Positions 1-6,052 of a DNA stretch of 6,493 nucleotides are shown here, piece after piece. Position 1 is the stretch's first letter. Each line of letters opens with the position of its first letter. The notes under the pieces are model-generated. The model did not search any database and had not been told where the DNA came from. It was given only the letters and a program-made list of their open reading frames with translations. This stretch comes from Pseudomonas sp. (GTDB taxonomy: Bacteria; Pseudomonadota; Gammaproteobacteria; Pseudomonadales; Pseudomonadaceae): contig DNMQ01000191.1 in the NCBI GenBank assembly GCA_003488145.1, forward strand, positions 1-6,493. Direction: 5' to 3'. The translations under genes were made by a program, and so were the position numbers.

Positions 1-247
1 CCAGGCCGACCAGGCTGCCGCGCGAGAAATACACGCCGAAGCCGGCGCCAATCATCAGCAGCGCCTTGAGCCAGCTGCGCGGATAACGCGCACGCATGCG
101 GAATATCTGGATCCGCCAGCTGGCGCAGCCCAACCACAGGCCGATGATCCATAGCGGCAGATGAGTGAGGTGCGGCAGGATCACCAGCACCTGCGCCACC
201 AGCAGCCAGATCAGGCTGTTGCGCGGAATTCCCGGCTTCGCGCTCAC
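1..247 (-). CDS. tgpA: TgpA-type membrane transglutaminase, N-terminal fragment (runs off left edge)
   Basis: Only the first 82 codons are in the window, so the catalytic domain is not visible. The start is a GTG at 247-245 inside the sequence GTGA, giving a 4-nt overlap with the stop of the DUF58 gene. A good ribosome site (GAGGAGGG on the minus strand) lies 7 nt before it, within the end of the DUF58 gene. The visible protein begins MSAKPGIPRNSLIWLL. It has hydrophobic stretches at about residues 11-25, 31-44 and 59-74, with basic residues between the second and third (RMRARYPR). This matches the N-terminal membrane part of Pseudomonas TgpA proteins, which have several membrane helices followed by a periplasmic transglutaminase-like domain. 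The identity rests on that resemblance and on its place directly after moxR-DUF58, where this gene normally sits. Translational coupling to the DUF58 gene is likely. Confidence 0.82.
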   Translation of the reverse strand, partial: MSAKPGIPRNSLIWLLVAQVLVILPHLTHLPLWIIGLWLGCASWRIQIFRMRARYPRSWLKALLMIGAGFGVYFSRGSLVGL

Positions 248-1206
248 TTCACGCCCTCCTCGCTCAGGCCATGCAGCGCCAGTGCACGCAGGCAGGCATC
301 CCGATGAGCCTGCCCGCCATCGGGTCCGACCAGCTCACCCGGCAGGCGCAGTGCGAACGGTTGCTGCTTGTCGCTGAGGTCGACGACCCAGTGGCAGAGC
401 CTCGACAGGCGCTGCTCGGTGTCGCCGTCCAGGGCATCGAAATCGAGCAGCGGATCGTTGCCGAGCAGGCTGGCGAAATCCTTCACCAGCAGGCCCTGGC
501 CACGGGAATAGGCCTTCCAGTGCAGGCGTCGGCGCGGATCGCCCGGCTGCCAAGCCCGTAGCCCCTGATAGTCGTCGACACCGGCGCCGCGCGTCAGCGT
601 GCCCTCATCCTCGGTTTCCGGCGCACTGCCGCCAGGAGGGCGCTCGGCAATCGATGGCTGCGGGTAGACCAGCGCCGCCAGCTCCAGATCGATCCAGCTC
701 CAGGCCACCAGCAGGCCCAGCGGAAACCGGCTCTCGACCCGCACACGCCCCGGTCGCAACCAGCCGCGGCGTTGCGTCGGCAGGCTCAATTCGACTTCGA
801 CGGCGCCGCCCGCCGGCACATCGACCAGGCGCAAGCCGCTGGCCGGCCAGCCGAGCGCCACCGCCTGATAGGCGCGACCGGGACTTTCCAGACGCACCCG
901 CAACAGCGCCTGCTCACCGACGAACGCAGCAGTGGTTCCACCCGCCTGCAGGACCAGGCCGGCAAGATTGCGCCAGGTATGCAGGATGGTGACGAGATAC
1001 AACGACCCGAGCAGAAAAGTCAGCCCGTAGGCCAGACTGTTCTGGTAGTTGATCGCGGTCAGCAGCATCAGCAGCAGCGCCACCAGGAACGCCAGCCCGA
1101 CCGCGGTGGGCATGATGAAGATGCGCCGCTGGTCCAGGCGCACGCTGGAAGCGGGCGGGATGCGCCGTAGCAGCCAGCGGTCACGAAAGCGCGGCAACAG
1201 CCTCAC
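244..1206 (-). CDS. DUF58 domain membrane protein of the MoxR/transglutaminase cluster
   Basis: A 320-residue protein. A short basic N-terminus (residues 1-28) is followed by two close membrane helices (about 34-51 and 58-76), then a soluble region. The DUF58 signature lies around residues 208-244: it reads DDYQGLRAWQPGD, followed by RRRLHWKAYSRGQGLLVKDF. DUF58 proteins have a von Willebrand factor A-like fold in the C-terminal part and are commonly encoded next to MoxR ATPases; their molecular role is not settled. The start is a GTG at 1206-1204 with a weak GGCGGG upstream. The frame is closed by a TGA a few codons further up, so no longer start exists; the ATG pair at about 1220 is in another frame and soon stops. 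The gene starts 34 nt after the MoxR gene and overlaps the transglutaminase start by 4 nt, so the three are probably one transcript. Confidence 0.9.
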   Translation of the reverse strand: MRLLPRFRDRWLLRRIPPASSVRLDQRRIFIMPTAVGLAFLVALLLMLLTAINYQNSLAYGLTFLLGSLYLVTILHTWRNLAGLVLQAGGTTAAFVGEQALLRVRLESPGRAYQAVALGWPASGLRLVDVPAGGAVEVELSLPTQRRGWLRPGRVRVESRFPLGLLVAWSWIDLELAALVYPQPSIAERPPGGSAPETEDEGTLTRGAGVDDYQGLRAWQPGDPRRRLHWKAYSRGQGLLVKDFASLLGNDPLLDFDALDGDTEQRLSRLCHWVVDLSDKQQPFALRLPGELVGPDGGQAHRDACLRALALHGLSEEGVK

Positions 1207-1240
1207 GATGGTTGCCCGCCATCATGCGCGGATGTCGCTG

Positions 1241-2158
1241 TCACAGCGCAGGCACTTCGCGCAGCAACCACTGCACCAGCGCGCCGCCGCCGTGACCGGT
1301 GGCATCCGCGCGCTCGCGCAGGCGATGACCGACCACGGTTGGCAACACCGCCTGCACGTCTTCCGGGATCACGTAGTCGCGACCATCGAGAAACGCCCAG
1401 GCACGTGCAGCCGCAAGCAGGGCCAGGCTGCCACGCGGCGACAGTCCCCAGGCGAATTGCGGCTGCGTGCGGGTGGCCTCCACCAGTCGCAGCACGTAAT
1501 CGACCAGTGCATCGCTGACCCGCACGTTGCCCACTGCGTCCTGAATGGCACGTAGCTCGTCGTGTTCCAGCAGCGGTTCGAGGCGGGTCAGCAGATCGCG
1601 TCGCGACTCGCCCAACAGCAGCGCCTTTTCCGCTGCCTTGGCCGGATAGCCCAGGGAAACGCGCATGAGAAAGCGGTCAAGCTGCGATTCCGGCAATGCA
1701 AAGGTGCCGCCTGAACTGACCGGGTTCTGTGTGGCGATGACGAAGAATGGGTCAGGTAACGGGCGCGTCGCCCCCTCGATGGTGACCTGCCCCTCCTCCA
1801 TGGCTTCAAGCAGCGCGCTCTGGCTCTTCGGGGTGGCGCGGTTGATCTCGTCGGCCAGCACCAGCTCGGCGAAGATCGGCCCCGGGTGGAAGACGAATTG
1901 CCCGCTGTCCTTGTCGAACACCGAGGTGCCGAGAATGTCGCCGGGCAGCAGATCGGAGGTGAACTGGATGCGCTGGAACTCCAGTCCCAGCACCTTGGCC
2001 AGGGTATGACTCAGGGTGGTCTTGCCCATGCCCGGCATGTCTTCGACCAGCAGATGACCTCGGGCCAAGAGGCAGGCAAGGGCCAGTCGAACCTGGGCTT
2101 CCTTGCCGAGCAATACTTCGTTGACTGCTCGCAGGCAGCCGTCCAATCGGGTGCGCAT
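1241..2158 (-). CDS. MoxR-family AAA+ ATPase
   Basis: A 305-residue cytoplasmic AAA+ ATPase of normal MoxR length. Visible motifs in order are: Walker A MPGMGKTT (residues 41-48), Walker B LVLADEINRA (99-108) followed by the family-typical TPKSQSALLEAMEEGQVT, sensor 1 ATQNP (142-146), the LPESQLDRFLMR segment (155-166) that carries the likely arginine finger, and a sensor-2-like GLSPRG (238-243). The C-terminal AAA lid covers about 200-300. MoxR proteins are thought to act as chaperone-like ATPases working with partners that carry von Willebrand A or metal-site domains; here the DUF58 gene directly downstream is the obvious candidate partner. The ATG at 2158-2156 has a strong ribosome site (AAGGAGA) about 5 nt upstream, and the protein begins at the usual point ahead of the P-loop. 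It is the first gene of the moxR-DUF58-tgpA block. Confidence 0.94.
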   Translation of the reverse strand: MRTRLDGCLRAVNEVLLGKEAQVRLALACLLARGHLLVEDMPGMGKTTLSHTLAKVLGLEFQRIQFTSDLLPGDILGTSVFDKDSGQFVFHPGPIFAELVLADEINRATPKSQSALLEAMEEGQVTIEGATRPLPDPFFVIATQNPVSSGGTFALPESQLDRFLMRVSLGYPAKAAEKALLLGESRRDLLTRLEPLLEHDELRAIQDAVGNVRVSDALVDYVLRLVEATRTQPQFAWGLSPRGSLALLAAARAWAFLDGRDYVIPEDVQAVLPTVVGHRLRERADATGHGGGALVQWLLREVPAL

Positions 2159-2161
2159 AGA

Positions 2162-2168
2162 CTCTCCT
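2162..2168 (-). promoter_or_regulatory. Ribosome binding site of the MoxR gene
   Basis: The minus strand reads AAGGAGA about 4-5 nt before the ATG at 2158, a near-perfect Shine-Dalgarno match that supports this start. Confidence 0.75.
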
Positions 2169-2183
2169 TCGTTCGTCGCCCTG

Positions 2184-2211
2184 ATGCTACTGGTCAGCTG
2201 CGGCCAGGCAA
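2184..2211 (-). promoter_or_regulatory. Possible promoter of the MoxR-DUF58-tgpA block
   Basis: On the minus strand a TTGCCT (2211-2206) is followed after 16 nt by TAGCAT (2189-2184). Each matches 4 of 6 bases of the sigma-70 -35 and -10 consensus. Transcription would begin near 2177 and give a leader of about 20 nt that includes the ribosome site. The match is weak and could be chance; the more upstream inverted repeats may mark the real control region. Confidence 0.25.
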
Positions 2212-2256
2212 AGCGAAGGAAATGCCCAGTGACGAGTTTGTGATCCTGGCACCGTT

Positions 2257-2275
2257 GCAGCGCTCACGCCGCTGC
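2257..2275. repeat. Short inverted repeat upstream of the MoxR gene
   Basis: GCAGCG at 2257-2262 pairs perfectly with CGCTGC at 2270-2275 across a 7-nt loop. It lies about 100 bp upstream of the MoxR start. It may be a minor RNA hairpin or chance in GC-rich DNA. Confidence 0.35.
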
Positions 2276-2280
2276 GCCTG

Positions 2281-2297
2281 TTTCCAGACGATGGAAA
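2281..2297. repeat. Operator-like inverted repeat TTTCCA-N5-TGGAAA upstream of the MoxR gene
   Basis: TTTCCA (2281-2286) and TGGAAA (2292-2297) are perfect inverted arms around a 5-nt centre. An 8-bp palindrome, GCAGCTGC, follows at 2298-2305. The symmetry and length fit a dimeric regulator's site, but I recognise no known regulator, and it is not a LexA-type or Fur-type box. It lies about 125 bp from the MoxR start. Confidence 0.4.
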
Positions 2298-2346
2298 GCA
2301 GCTGCAGACATTACTTGTGAGATGACGGCCGCGAAAAAGCGGTAAG

Positions 2347-2362
2347 CGAGCCGGAAGGCTCG
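2347..2362 (-). other. Second small hairpin downstream of the lipoprotein gene
   Basis: CGAGCC (2347-2352) pairs with GGCTCG (2357-2362) around a 4-nt loop. Read on the minus strand, it is followed 7 nt later by a run of five T at 2338-2334. It could be a backup terminator behind the stronger hairpin at 2370-2403, though the T run is further from the stem than usual. Confidence 0.4.
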
Positions 2363-2369
2363 AAGGCAA

Positions 2370-2403
2370 TTGCCGGCCCGTGCGCTAGCGAACGGGCCGG
2401 CAA
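2370..2403 (-). terminator. Strong hairpin, likely terminator of the selD-mnmH-lipoprotein block
   Basis: A perfect 12-bp stem, TTGCCGGCCCGT (2370-2381) with ACGGGCCGGCAA (2392-2403), encloses a 10-nt loop that itself contains the palindrome CGCTAGCG. On the minus strand it starts 14 nt after the stop of the lipoprotein gene, the usual place for an intrinsic terminator. The tail after the stem (TTGCCTT) is a poor T tract, so termination may be partial or Rho-assisted, or the hairpin may protect the 3' end of the transcript. The plus strand shows no T tract either. Confidence 0.55.
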
Positions 2404-2417
2404 CTGAGGACGCCGGC

Positions 2418-2696
2418 TCAGCGACCGGCGCGGGATTCGCGAAGGTAGAAGCGCGCCTTCTGCGCCTTCTGCGTGCAGCCGCGGAAGGCTTCGAACTGCT
2501 GCTGCGTCTTGGCGCCGGTCAGCAAGGCCATGGCCTTGGAGTAGCTGACCGTACCGGCGAAGCCTTCGGCTTCTGCCAGGCTCTGCTCCCTCCACGCCGC
2601 ATTCAGCTCCGCGGCGCAGCTGTCACGATATGCCGTCTTACCAGCACAACCGGCCAGCAACAGAACCAGCAAAGGCAAAGATAGCCAGGTTTTCAT
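2418..2696 (-). CDS. Small predicted lipoprotein of unknown function
   Basis: A 92-residue protein that I do not recognise as a named family. The N-terminus is a lipoprotein signal peptide: Lys2, a hydrophobic core LSLPLLVLL, then the lipobox LLAGC with Cys17 as the expected lipidated residue. The residue after Cys17 is Ala, not Asp, so outer-membrane sorting would be expected under the usual rule. The mature part (about 75 residues) is mostly helical in character, with two further cysteines, Cys27 and Cys74, that could form a disulfide in the periplasm, and a basic C-terminus. The ATG at 2696-2694 has a GAGGG ribosome site 8 nt upstream (2705-2709). It starts 29 nt after the mnmH stop on the same strand, so it probably shares the selD-mnmH transcript. 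A hairpin follows its stop. Any role in selenium metabolism would be speculation. Confidence 0.8.
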   Translation of the reverse strand: MKTWLSLPLLVLLLAGCAGKTAYRDSCAAELNAAWREQSLAEAEGFAGTVSYSKAMALLTGAKTQQQFEAFRGCTQKAQKARFYLRESRAGR

Positions 2697-2725
2697 CGCA
2701 TGATCCCTCGTATGCCATTCAGGAA

Positions 2726-3832
2726 TTAAGGCGCCGCTCGCGCCTGACGGTGCCGCAGATACTCGACCACGGACGGCTGGTCGCCAGCGAACTCGATACG
2801 CTCGGCCTTGCTCTCGCGCTGATAGGCGTACATGGGGTCGTAATACTTACCCAGCAGCGCCTCAATCCAGGCGCGATGCAGGTCGACAGAGCCGCTACGC
2901 GCCTGTTCCGCCAGCGCTTGATCCATCAGCAATGCCAGGCGCTGGTAACGCTCGCCGCCGAGTCGCTTGCTGATATTGACCAGACTTTGCTGCAGACGCT
3001 CGGCGAATGCAGCGAAACCGCTCTCACCCTCCTCGGCGATGAATTCGGCGCAGAGGTCGATCACGTAGTCCTTGAGGATCCGCTCAACGCGCCCTTCGAG
3101 GCTGTCGTCAAGCCAGACCAGCGGGAAATGCTGCATGCCCTGGAACAGCGGCAGCGGGATGGAGCAACGCCCGACCAGGCGCGCCTCGTCCTCGACAACG
3201 AACGTCTCGATGCCCGCTGCACGCATCTTCAGCAGCCGGATCGCCAGGGCATTCTCGAAATCGATCTGCGCCGGCTGTGGTGTCGCGCGCTTGCCGAAGC
3301 TGGAGCCACGGTGATTGGCCAGGCCTTCCAGGTCCAGGCTGTTTTCCAGCTGCGCCAGCACTTCGGTCTTGCCGGTACCGGTCATCCCGCCCACCAGCAC
3401 GAAACCGCACTGCTCGACAGCCTGATCAATGGTGTCCAGCAGGAAGTGGCGCATCGCCTTGTAGCCGCCGACGACCCGCGGGTACTCGATGCCCATCTCG
3501 TCCTTCAGCCATTGCTGGACGATCTTCGAACGCAAACCACCACGGAAGCAGTACAGGTAGCCGTTCGGATGAGCCTGGGCGAAATCGGCCCAGGCCTGAA
3601 GCCGCTCCGCCTTGGTCTTGCCGGACACCAGCTGATGGCCCAGCTCGATGGCGGCTTTCTGGCCGTGCTGCTTGTAGCAGGTGCCGACCTTCTGCCGCTC
3701 GATGTCGCTCATCAGCGGCAGGTTGACCACGCCGGGAAAAGCGCCCTTGTCGAATTCCACCGGCGCACGGGCATCCATCATCGGGGTGTCGTTGAGGAAC
3801 AACGCGCGAAAATCTTCGGTATCGCTGCGCAT
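2726..3832 (-). CDS. mnmH: tRNA 2-selenouridine synthase (SelU/MnmH)
   Basis: A 368-residue cytoplasmic enzyme, close to the E. coli protein in length. It replaces sulfur with selenium in 2-thiouridine at the tRNA wobble position (Lys, Glu and Gln tRNAs), using selenophosphate and passing through a geranylated intermediate. The N-terminal rhodanese domain (about residues 8-130) carries the catalytic cysteine Cys95 in YCFRGGLRS. The C-terminal P-loop domain has Walker A GMTGTGKT (149-156) and an acidic VVEDEAR segment (212-218). The frame is open up to 3910, but the added N-terminus is arginine-rich and lies wholly inside selD. The ATG at 3832-3830 gives the normal family N-terminus ([13 protein letters not shown]), has an AGAGGT ribosome site (3839-3844) at the right distance, and shares one base with the selD stop (TGATG). 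That arrangement implies translational coupling to its selenophosphate supplier. Confidence 0.95.
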   Translation of the reverse strand: MRSDTEDFRALFLNDTPMMDARAPVEFDKGAFPGVVNLPLMSDIERQKVGTCYKQHGQKAAIELGHQLVSGKTKAERLQAWADFAQAHPNGYLYCFRGGLRSKIVQQWLKDEMGIEYPRVVGGYKAMRHFLLDTIDQAVEQCGFVLVGGMTGTGKTEVLAQLENSLDLEGLANHRGSSFGKRATPQPAQIDFENALAIRLLKMRAAGIETFVVEDEARLVGRCSIPLPLFQGMQHFPLVWLDDSLEGRVERILKDYVIDLCAEFIAEEGESGFAAFAERLQQSLVNISKRLGGERYQRLALLMDQALAEQARSGSVDLHRAWIEALLGKYYDPMYAYQRESKAERIEFAGDQPSVVEYLRHRQARAAP

Positions 3833-4866
3833 CAACGCACCTCTACCGCATGGCTGCGCGCGCCCACCAGCTGGCCGATCGGCTCCAGGGCGAGGCCGAG
3901 CTCGGCGCAAACGGCGAGGAATTCAGCTTCGCCTTCCGGCGCCACGGCGACCAGCAAGCCACCACTGGTTTGCGGGTCACAGAGCAGCTGCTTGTGGCGT
4001 TCGTCGAGCGTGGCGATGCGTTCACCGTAGCTGTCGAAATTGCGCTGGGTCCCGCCGGGCACGCACCCTTGCTCCAGGTAGTACTCGATGCCCGGTAGCC
4101 GCGGTACGCGGTCGTAGTCGATCTCGGCAGTCAGGCCGCTGCCGTCGGCCATTTCCACCAGGTGGCCGAGCAGGCCGAAGCCGGTGACGTCGGTCATGGC
4201 ACGAACCCCCTCGAGCTTGCCGAAACGGCTACCGGCAGTGTTCAGCGTGCACATCCAGTCGCGGGCCAGCCCGACATCTTCAGGGCGCAGCTTGGCCTTT
4301 TTTTCGGCGGTGGTGAGAATGCCGATACCCAGCGGCTTGGTTAGGTACAGCGTGCAGCCGGCGGTGGCGGTGTCGTTGCGCTTCATCTGGCGCTTGTTCA
4401 CCAGCCCGGTGACGGCCAGGCCGAAGATCGGCTCGGGCGCATCGATCGAATGGCCGCCTGCCAGGGGAATGCCTGCGGCATCGCAGACGGCGCGGCCACC
4501 GGCGATCACTTCGCGGGCGACTTCCGGCCGCAGCACGTTGACCGGCCAGCCGAGGATGGCGATGGCCATCAGCGGATCGCCACCCATGGCGTAGATGTCG
4601 CTGATGGCATTGGTCGCAGCAATGCGACCGAAATCGAACGGATCGTCGACGATGGGCATGAAGAAGTCTGTGGTCGACACCACGCCGCGCTCTTCATCGA
4701 TGCCGTACACCGCGGCATCATCACGCGAGGCATTACCGACCCACAGACGCGGGTCGAGGTTCTGCGCTCCGCTGCCGGCAAGAATCACGTCCAGCACCTT
4801 GGGCGATATCTTGCAGCCGCAGCCGGCGCCGTGACTGTACTGGGTGAGGCGGATCGGTTCGCTCAT
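3832..4866 (-). CDS. selD: Selenide, water dikinase (selenophosphate synthase)
   Basis: A 344-residue cytoplasmic enzyme that makes selenophosphate, AMP and phosphate from selenide, ATP and water. The glycine-rich N-terminal loop [10 protein letters not shown] places Cys16 and Lys19 at the positions of the catalytic E. coli Cys17 and Lys20; the active residue is an ordinary Cys codon, not selenocysteine. Metal/ATP-binding aspartates of the family are all present at Asp50 (DDAAVY), Asp67 (STTDFF), Asp90 (ATNAISD) and Asp226 (MTDVTGFG). The N-terminal AIRS domain spans about 48-156 and the C-terminal AIRS domain about 168-336, with [10 protein letters not shown] and LCDPQTSGG motifs. The ATG at 4866 gives the standard start [13 protein letters not shown]; an open extension to 4953 lacks family similarity and overlaps the likely promoter. 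It is the first gene of the block, one base overlapped with mnmH, and divergent from the phospholipase gene. Confidence 0.97.
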   Translation of the reverse strand: MSEPIRLTQYSHGAGCGCKISPKVLDVILAGSGAQNLDPRLWVGNASRDDAAVYGIDEERGVVSTTDFFMPIVDDPFDFGRIAATNAISDIYAMGGDPLMAIAILGWPVNVLRPEVAREVIAGGRAVCDAAGIPLAGGHSIDAPEPIFGLAVTGLVNKRQMKRNDTATAGCTLYLTKPLGIGILTTAEKKAKLRPEDVGLARDWMCTLNTAGSRFGKLEGVRAMTDVTGFGLLGHLVEMADGSGLTAEIDYDRVPRLPGIEYYLEQGCVPGGTQRNFDSYGERIATLDERHKQLLCDPQTSGGLLVAVAPEGEAEFLAVCAELGLALEPIGQLVGARSHAVEVR

Positions 4867-4902
4867 CGGACTCTCTCGTGACACGTGCACAAACGGGCGG
4901 CG

Positions 4903-4911
4903 ATTGTAGCA
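4903..4911 (-). promoter_or_regulatory. Likely selD promoter, extended -10 element
   Basis: The minus strand reads TGCTACAAT (4911-4903), an extended -10 (TGn followed by TACAAT, 5 of 6 matches to consensus). A -35 at 17 nt spacing would be GGCGAA (4931-4926), which is poor, fitting an extended -10 promoter that depends less on -35. Transcription would start near 4896, giving a leader of about 30 nt before the selD ATG. The other parts of the 181-bp divergent gap show no convincing promoter for the plus-strand phospholipase gene. Confidence 0.55.
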
Positions 4912-5035
4912 AAGGCCGCTGTAGATTCGCCGGTTGCCGCCGGATTCGGGCATGCAACGACAGGCTCGAGCGTGACGAGGTCCGATCAGCCCTTGCAGGC
5001 TTGCCGGCCAGACACGAAGCTATCGCGAGTGCCAC

Positions 5036-5042
5036 AGGGAGA
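5036..5042 (+). promoter_or_regulatory. Ribosome binding site of the patatin-like gene
   Basis: AGGGAGA lies a few nt upstream of the ATG at 5048, at normal spacing, and supports this start. Confidence 0.7.
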
Positions 5043-5047
5043 AACGC

Positions 5048-6037
5048 ATGAGTAAGAGAGTTGCACTGGTATTGGGATCAGGTGGCGCACGGGGCTATGC
5101 GCATATCGGCGTGATCGAAGAGCTGGAGGCACGGGGCTATGAGATCGCCTGCATTGCAGGCTGTTCAATGGGCGCGGTCGTCGGCGGCATCTATGCAGCC
5201 GGCAAGCTCGACGAGTACCGCAGCTGGATCGAAAGCCTCGATTATCTGGATCTGCTGCGCCTGGTCGACCCGAGCTTCAGTCTCGGCGCGATCCGCGGCG
5301 AAAAGGTGTTCGGCCGCATCCGCGACATGGTCGGCAAGACCCGCATCGAGGATCTGCCGATTCCCTTCACGGCGGTCGCCACCGACCTGACCAATCAGCA
5401 GGAGATCTGGTTTCAGGAAGGCAGCCTGGAACTGGCGATGCGCGCCTCCGCGGCCATCCCGAGCCTGTTCACGCCGGTGATGCAGGGCAACCGCATGCTG
5501 GTCGACGGTGGCCTGCTCAATCCCCTGCCGATCGTCCCGGTGGTCTCGGCGCATTGCGACATAATCATCGCGGTCAACCTCAACGCCAACAATCACAAGC
5601 AGTACCCGCTGCCGGAGATCGAGCGCCCGGGTCGCTTCGACTCGCTCATGACCTCGATCAGCTCGCACATCCCGTTCTGGCGCAAGGACGAAGCCGAGCT
5701 GACCGAGCAGATCGAAGACATCCGTGCCGGCGAGCTGACTCGCGGCGATCAGCCGCCGGCGGCGCCAACCAGCCGCGGCGCGCCGCGTTCGGCAGAGGGC
5801 TCGACGGTGATCGACGTGACCGGCCCGGCATCGCTGCTGGAGCTGATCAACCAGAGCTTCGATGTCATGCAGTCTTCGCTGGCGCAGTACAAGATCGCCG
5901 GCTATCCGCCGAATGTACTGGTCAATATTCCGAAGCGGGCCTGCCGCTTCTACGAGTTCTACAAGGCGCCGGAGCTCATAGCGCTGGGCCGCATCGTCGC
6001 CCACGACGCCCTCGTGCGCTACGAAGAGGAGCAGTGA
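5048..6037 (+). CDS. Patatin-like phospholipase (RssA/NTE-type family)
   Basis: A 329-residue patatin-fold hydrolase, expected to cleave acyl esters of phospholipids with a Ser-Asp dyad. All catalytic elements are visible: the oxyanion-hole loop GSGGARG (residues 10-16), the nucleophile elbow GCSMG with Ser40 (38-42), and the DGG motif with Asp153 (153-155). There is no signal peptide or clear membrane helix, so it is probably cytoplasmic or peripherally membrane-bound. Residues 1-180 match small bacterial patatins such as RssA. The C-terminal half is an extension: a charged helical region (about 210-230), a Pro/Ala/Arg-rich low-complexity stretch (about 231-252), then a folded-looking tail. 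It is divergent from selD and converges on the YdiK-like gene with 15 nt between stops and no visible terminator. Natural substrate and role are unknown. Confidence 0.92.
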   Translation: MSKRVALVLGSGGARGYAHIGVIEELEARGYEIACIAGCSMGAVVGGIYAAGKLDEYRSWIESLDYLDLLRLVDPSFSLGAIRGEKVFGRIRDMVGKTRIEDLPIPFTAVATDLTNQQEIWFQEGSLELAMRASAAIPSLFTPVMQGNRMLVDGGLLNPLPIVPVVSAHCDIIIAVNLNANNHKQYPLPEIERPGRFDSLMTSISSHIPFWRKDEAELTEQIEDIRAGELTRGDQPPAAPTSRGAPRSAEGSTVIDVTGPASLLELINQSFDVMQSSLAQYKIAGYPPNVLVNIPKRACRFYEFYKAPELIALGRIVAHDALVRYEEEQ

Positions 6038-6052
6038 TCGGCAGACGCCACC

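Noticed and set aside
1886..2320. Plus-strand open frame of 144 codons over the MoxR 5' end and its upstream region
   Set aside because: Most of it is antisense to the MoxR coding sequence and its composition is that of a shadow frame; no ribosome site or domain was seen.
2187..2369. Possible 60-residue minus-strand gene between the lipoprotein and MoxR genes
   Set aside because: No ribosome site or recognisable motif was seen, and it spans the inverted repeats and hairpins. It is better read as intergenic control DNA.
3833..3910. Longer N-terminus for mnmH
   Set aside because: The extra 26 residues are Arg/Pro/Gly-rich, lie entirely inside selD and are not part of the family; the ATG at 3832 has a good ribosome site.
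2630..4030. Plus-strand open frame of 466 codons opposite mnmH
   Set aside because: It lies antisense to mnmH and the end of selD, whose products carry all family motifs. Its translation is low in recognisable motifs and has the composition expected of the complement of GC-rich codons.
4867..4953. Longer N-terminus for selD
   Set aside because: The extra 29 residues do not resemble SelD, and the stretch contains the likely extended -10 promoter. The ATG at 4866 gives the exact family start.
5165..6004. Minus-strand open frame of 279 codons opposite the patatin-like gene
   Set aside because: It is antisense to a gene with all patatin catalytic motifs; the translation is rich in Arg, Asp and Gln with no domain, the usual antisense shadow in high-GC DNA.
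6038..6052. Terminator between the convergent phospholipase and YdiK-like genes
   Set aside because: The 15-nt gap holds no hairpin or T run on either strand, so any terminators would have to lie inside the coding regions.
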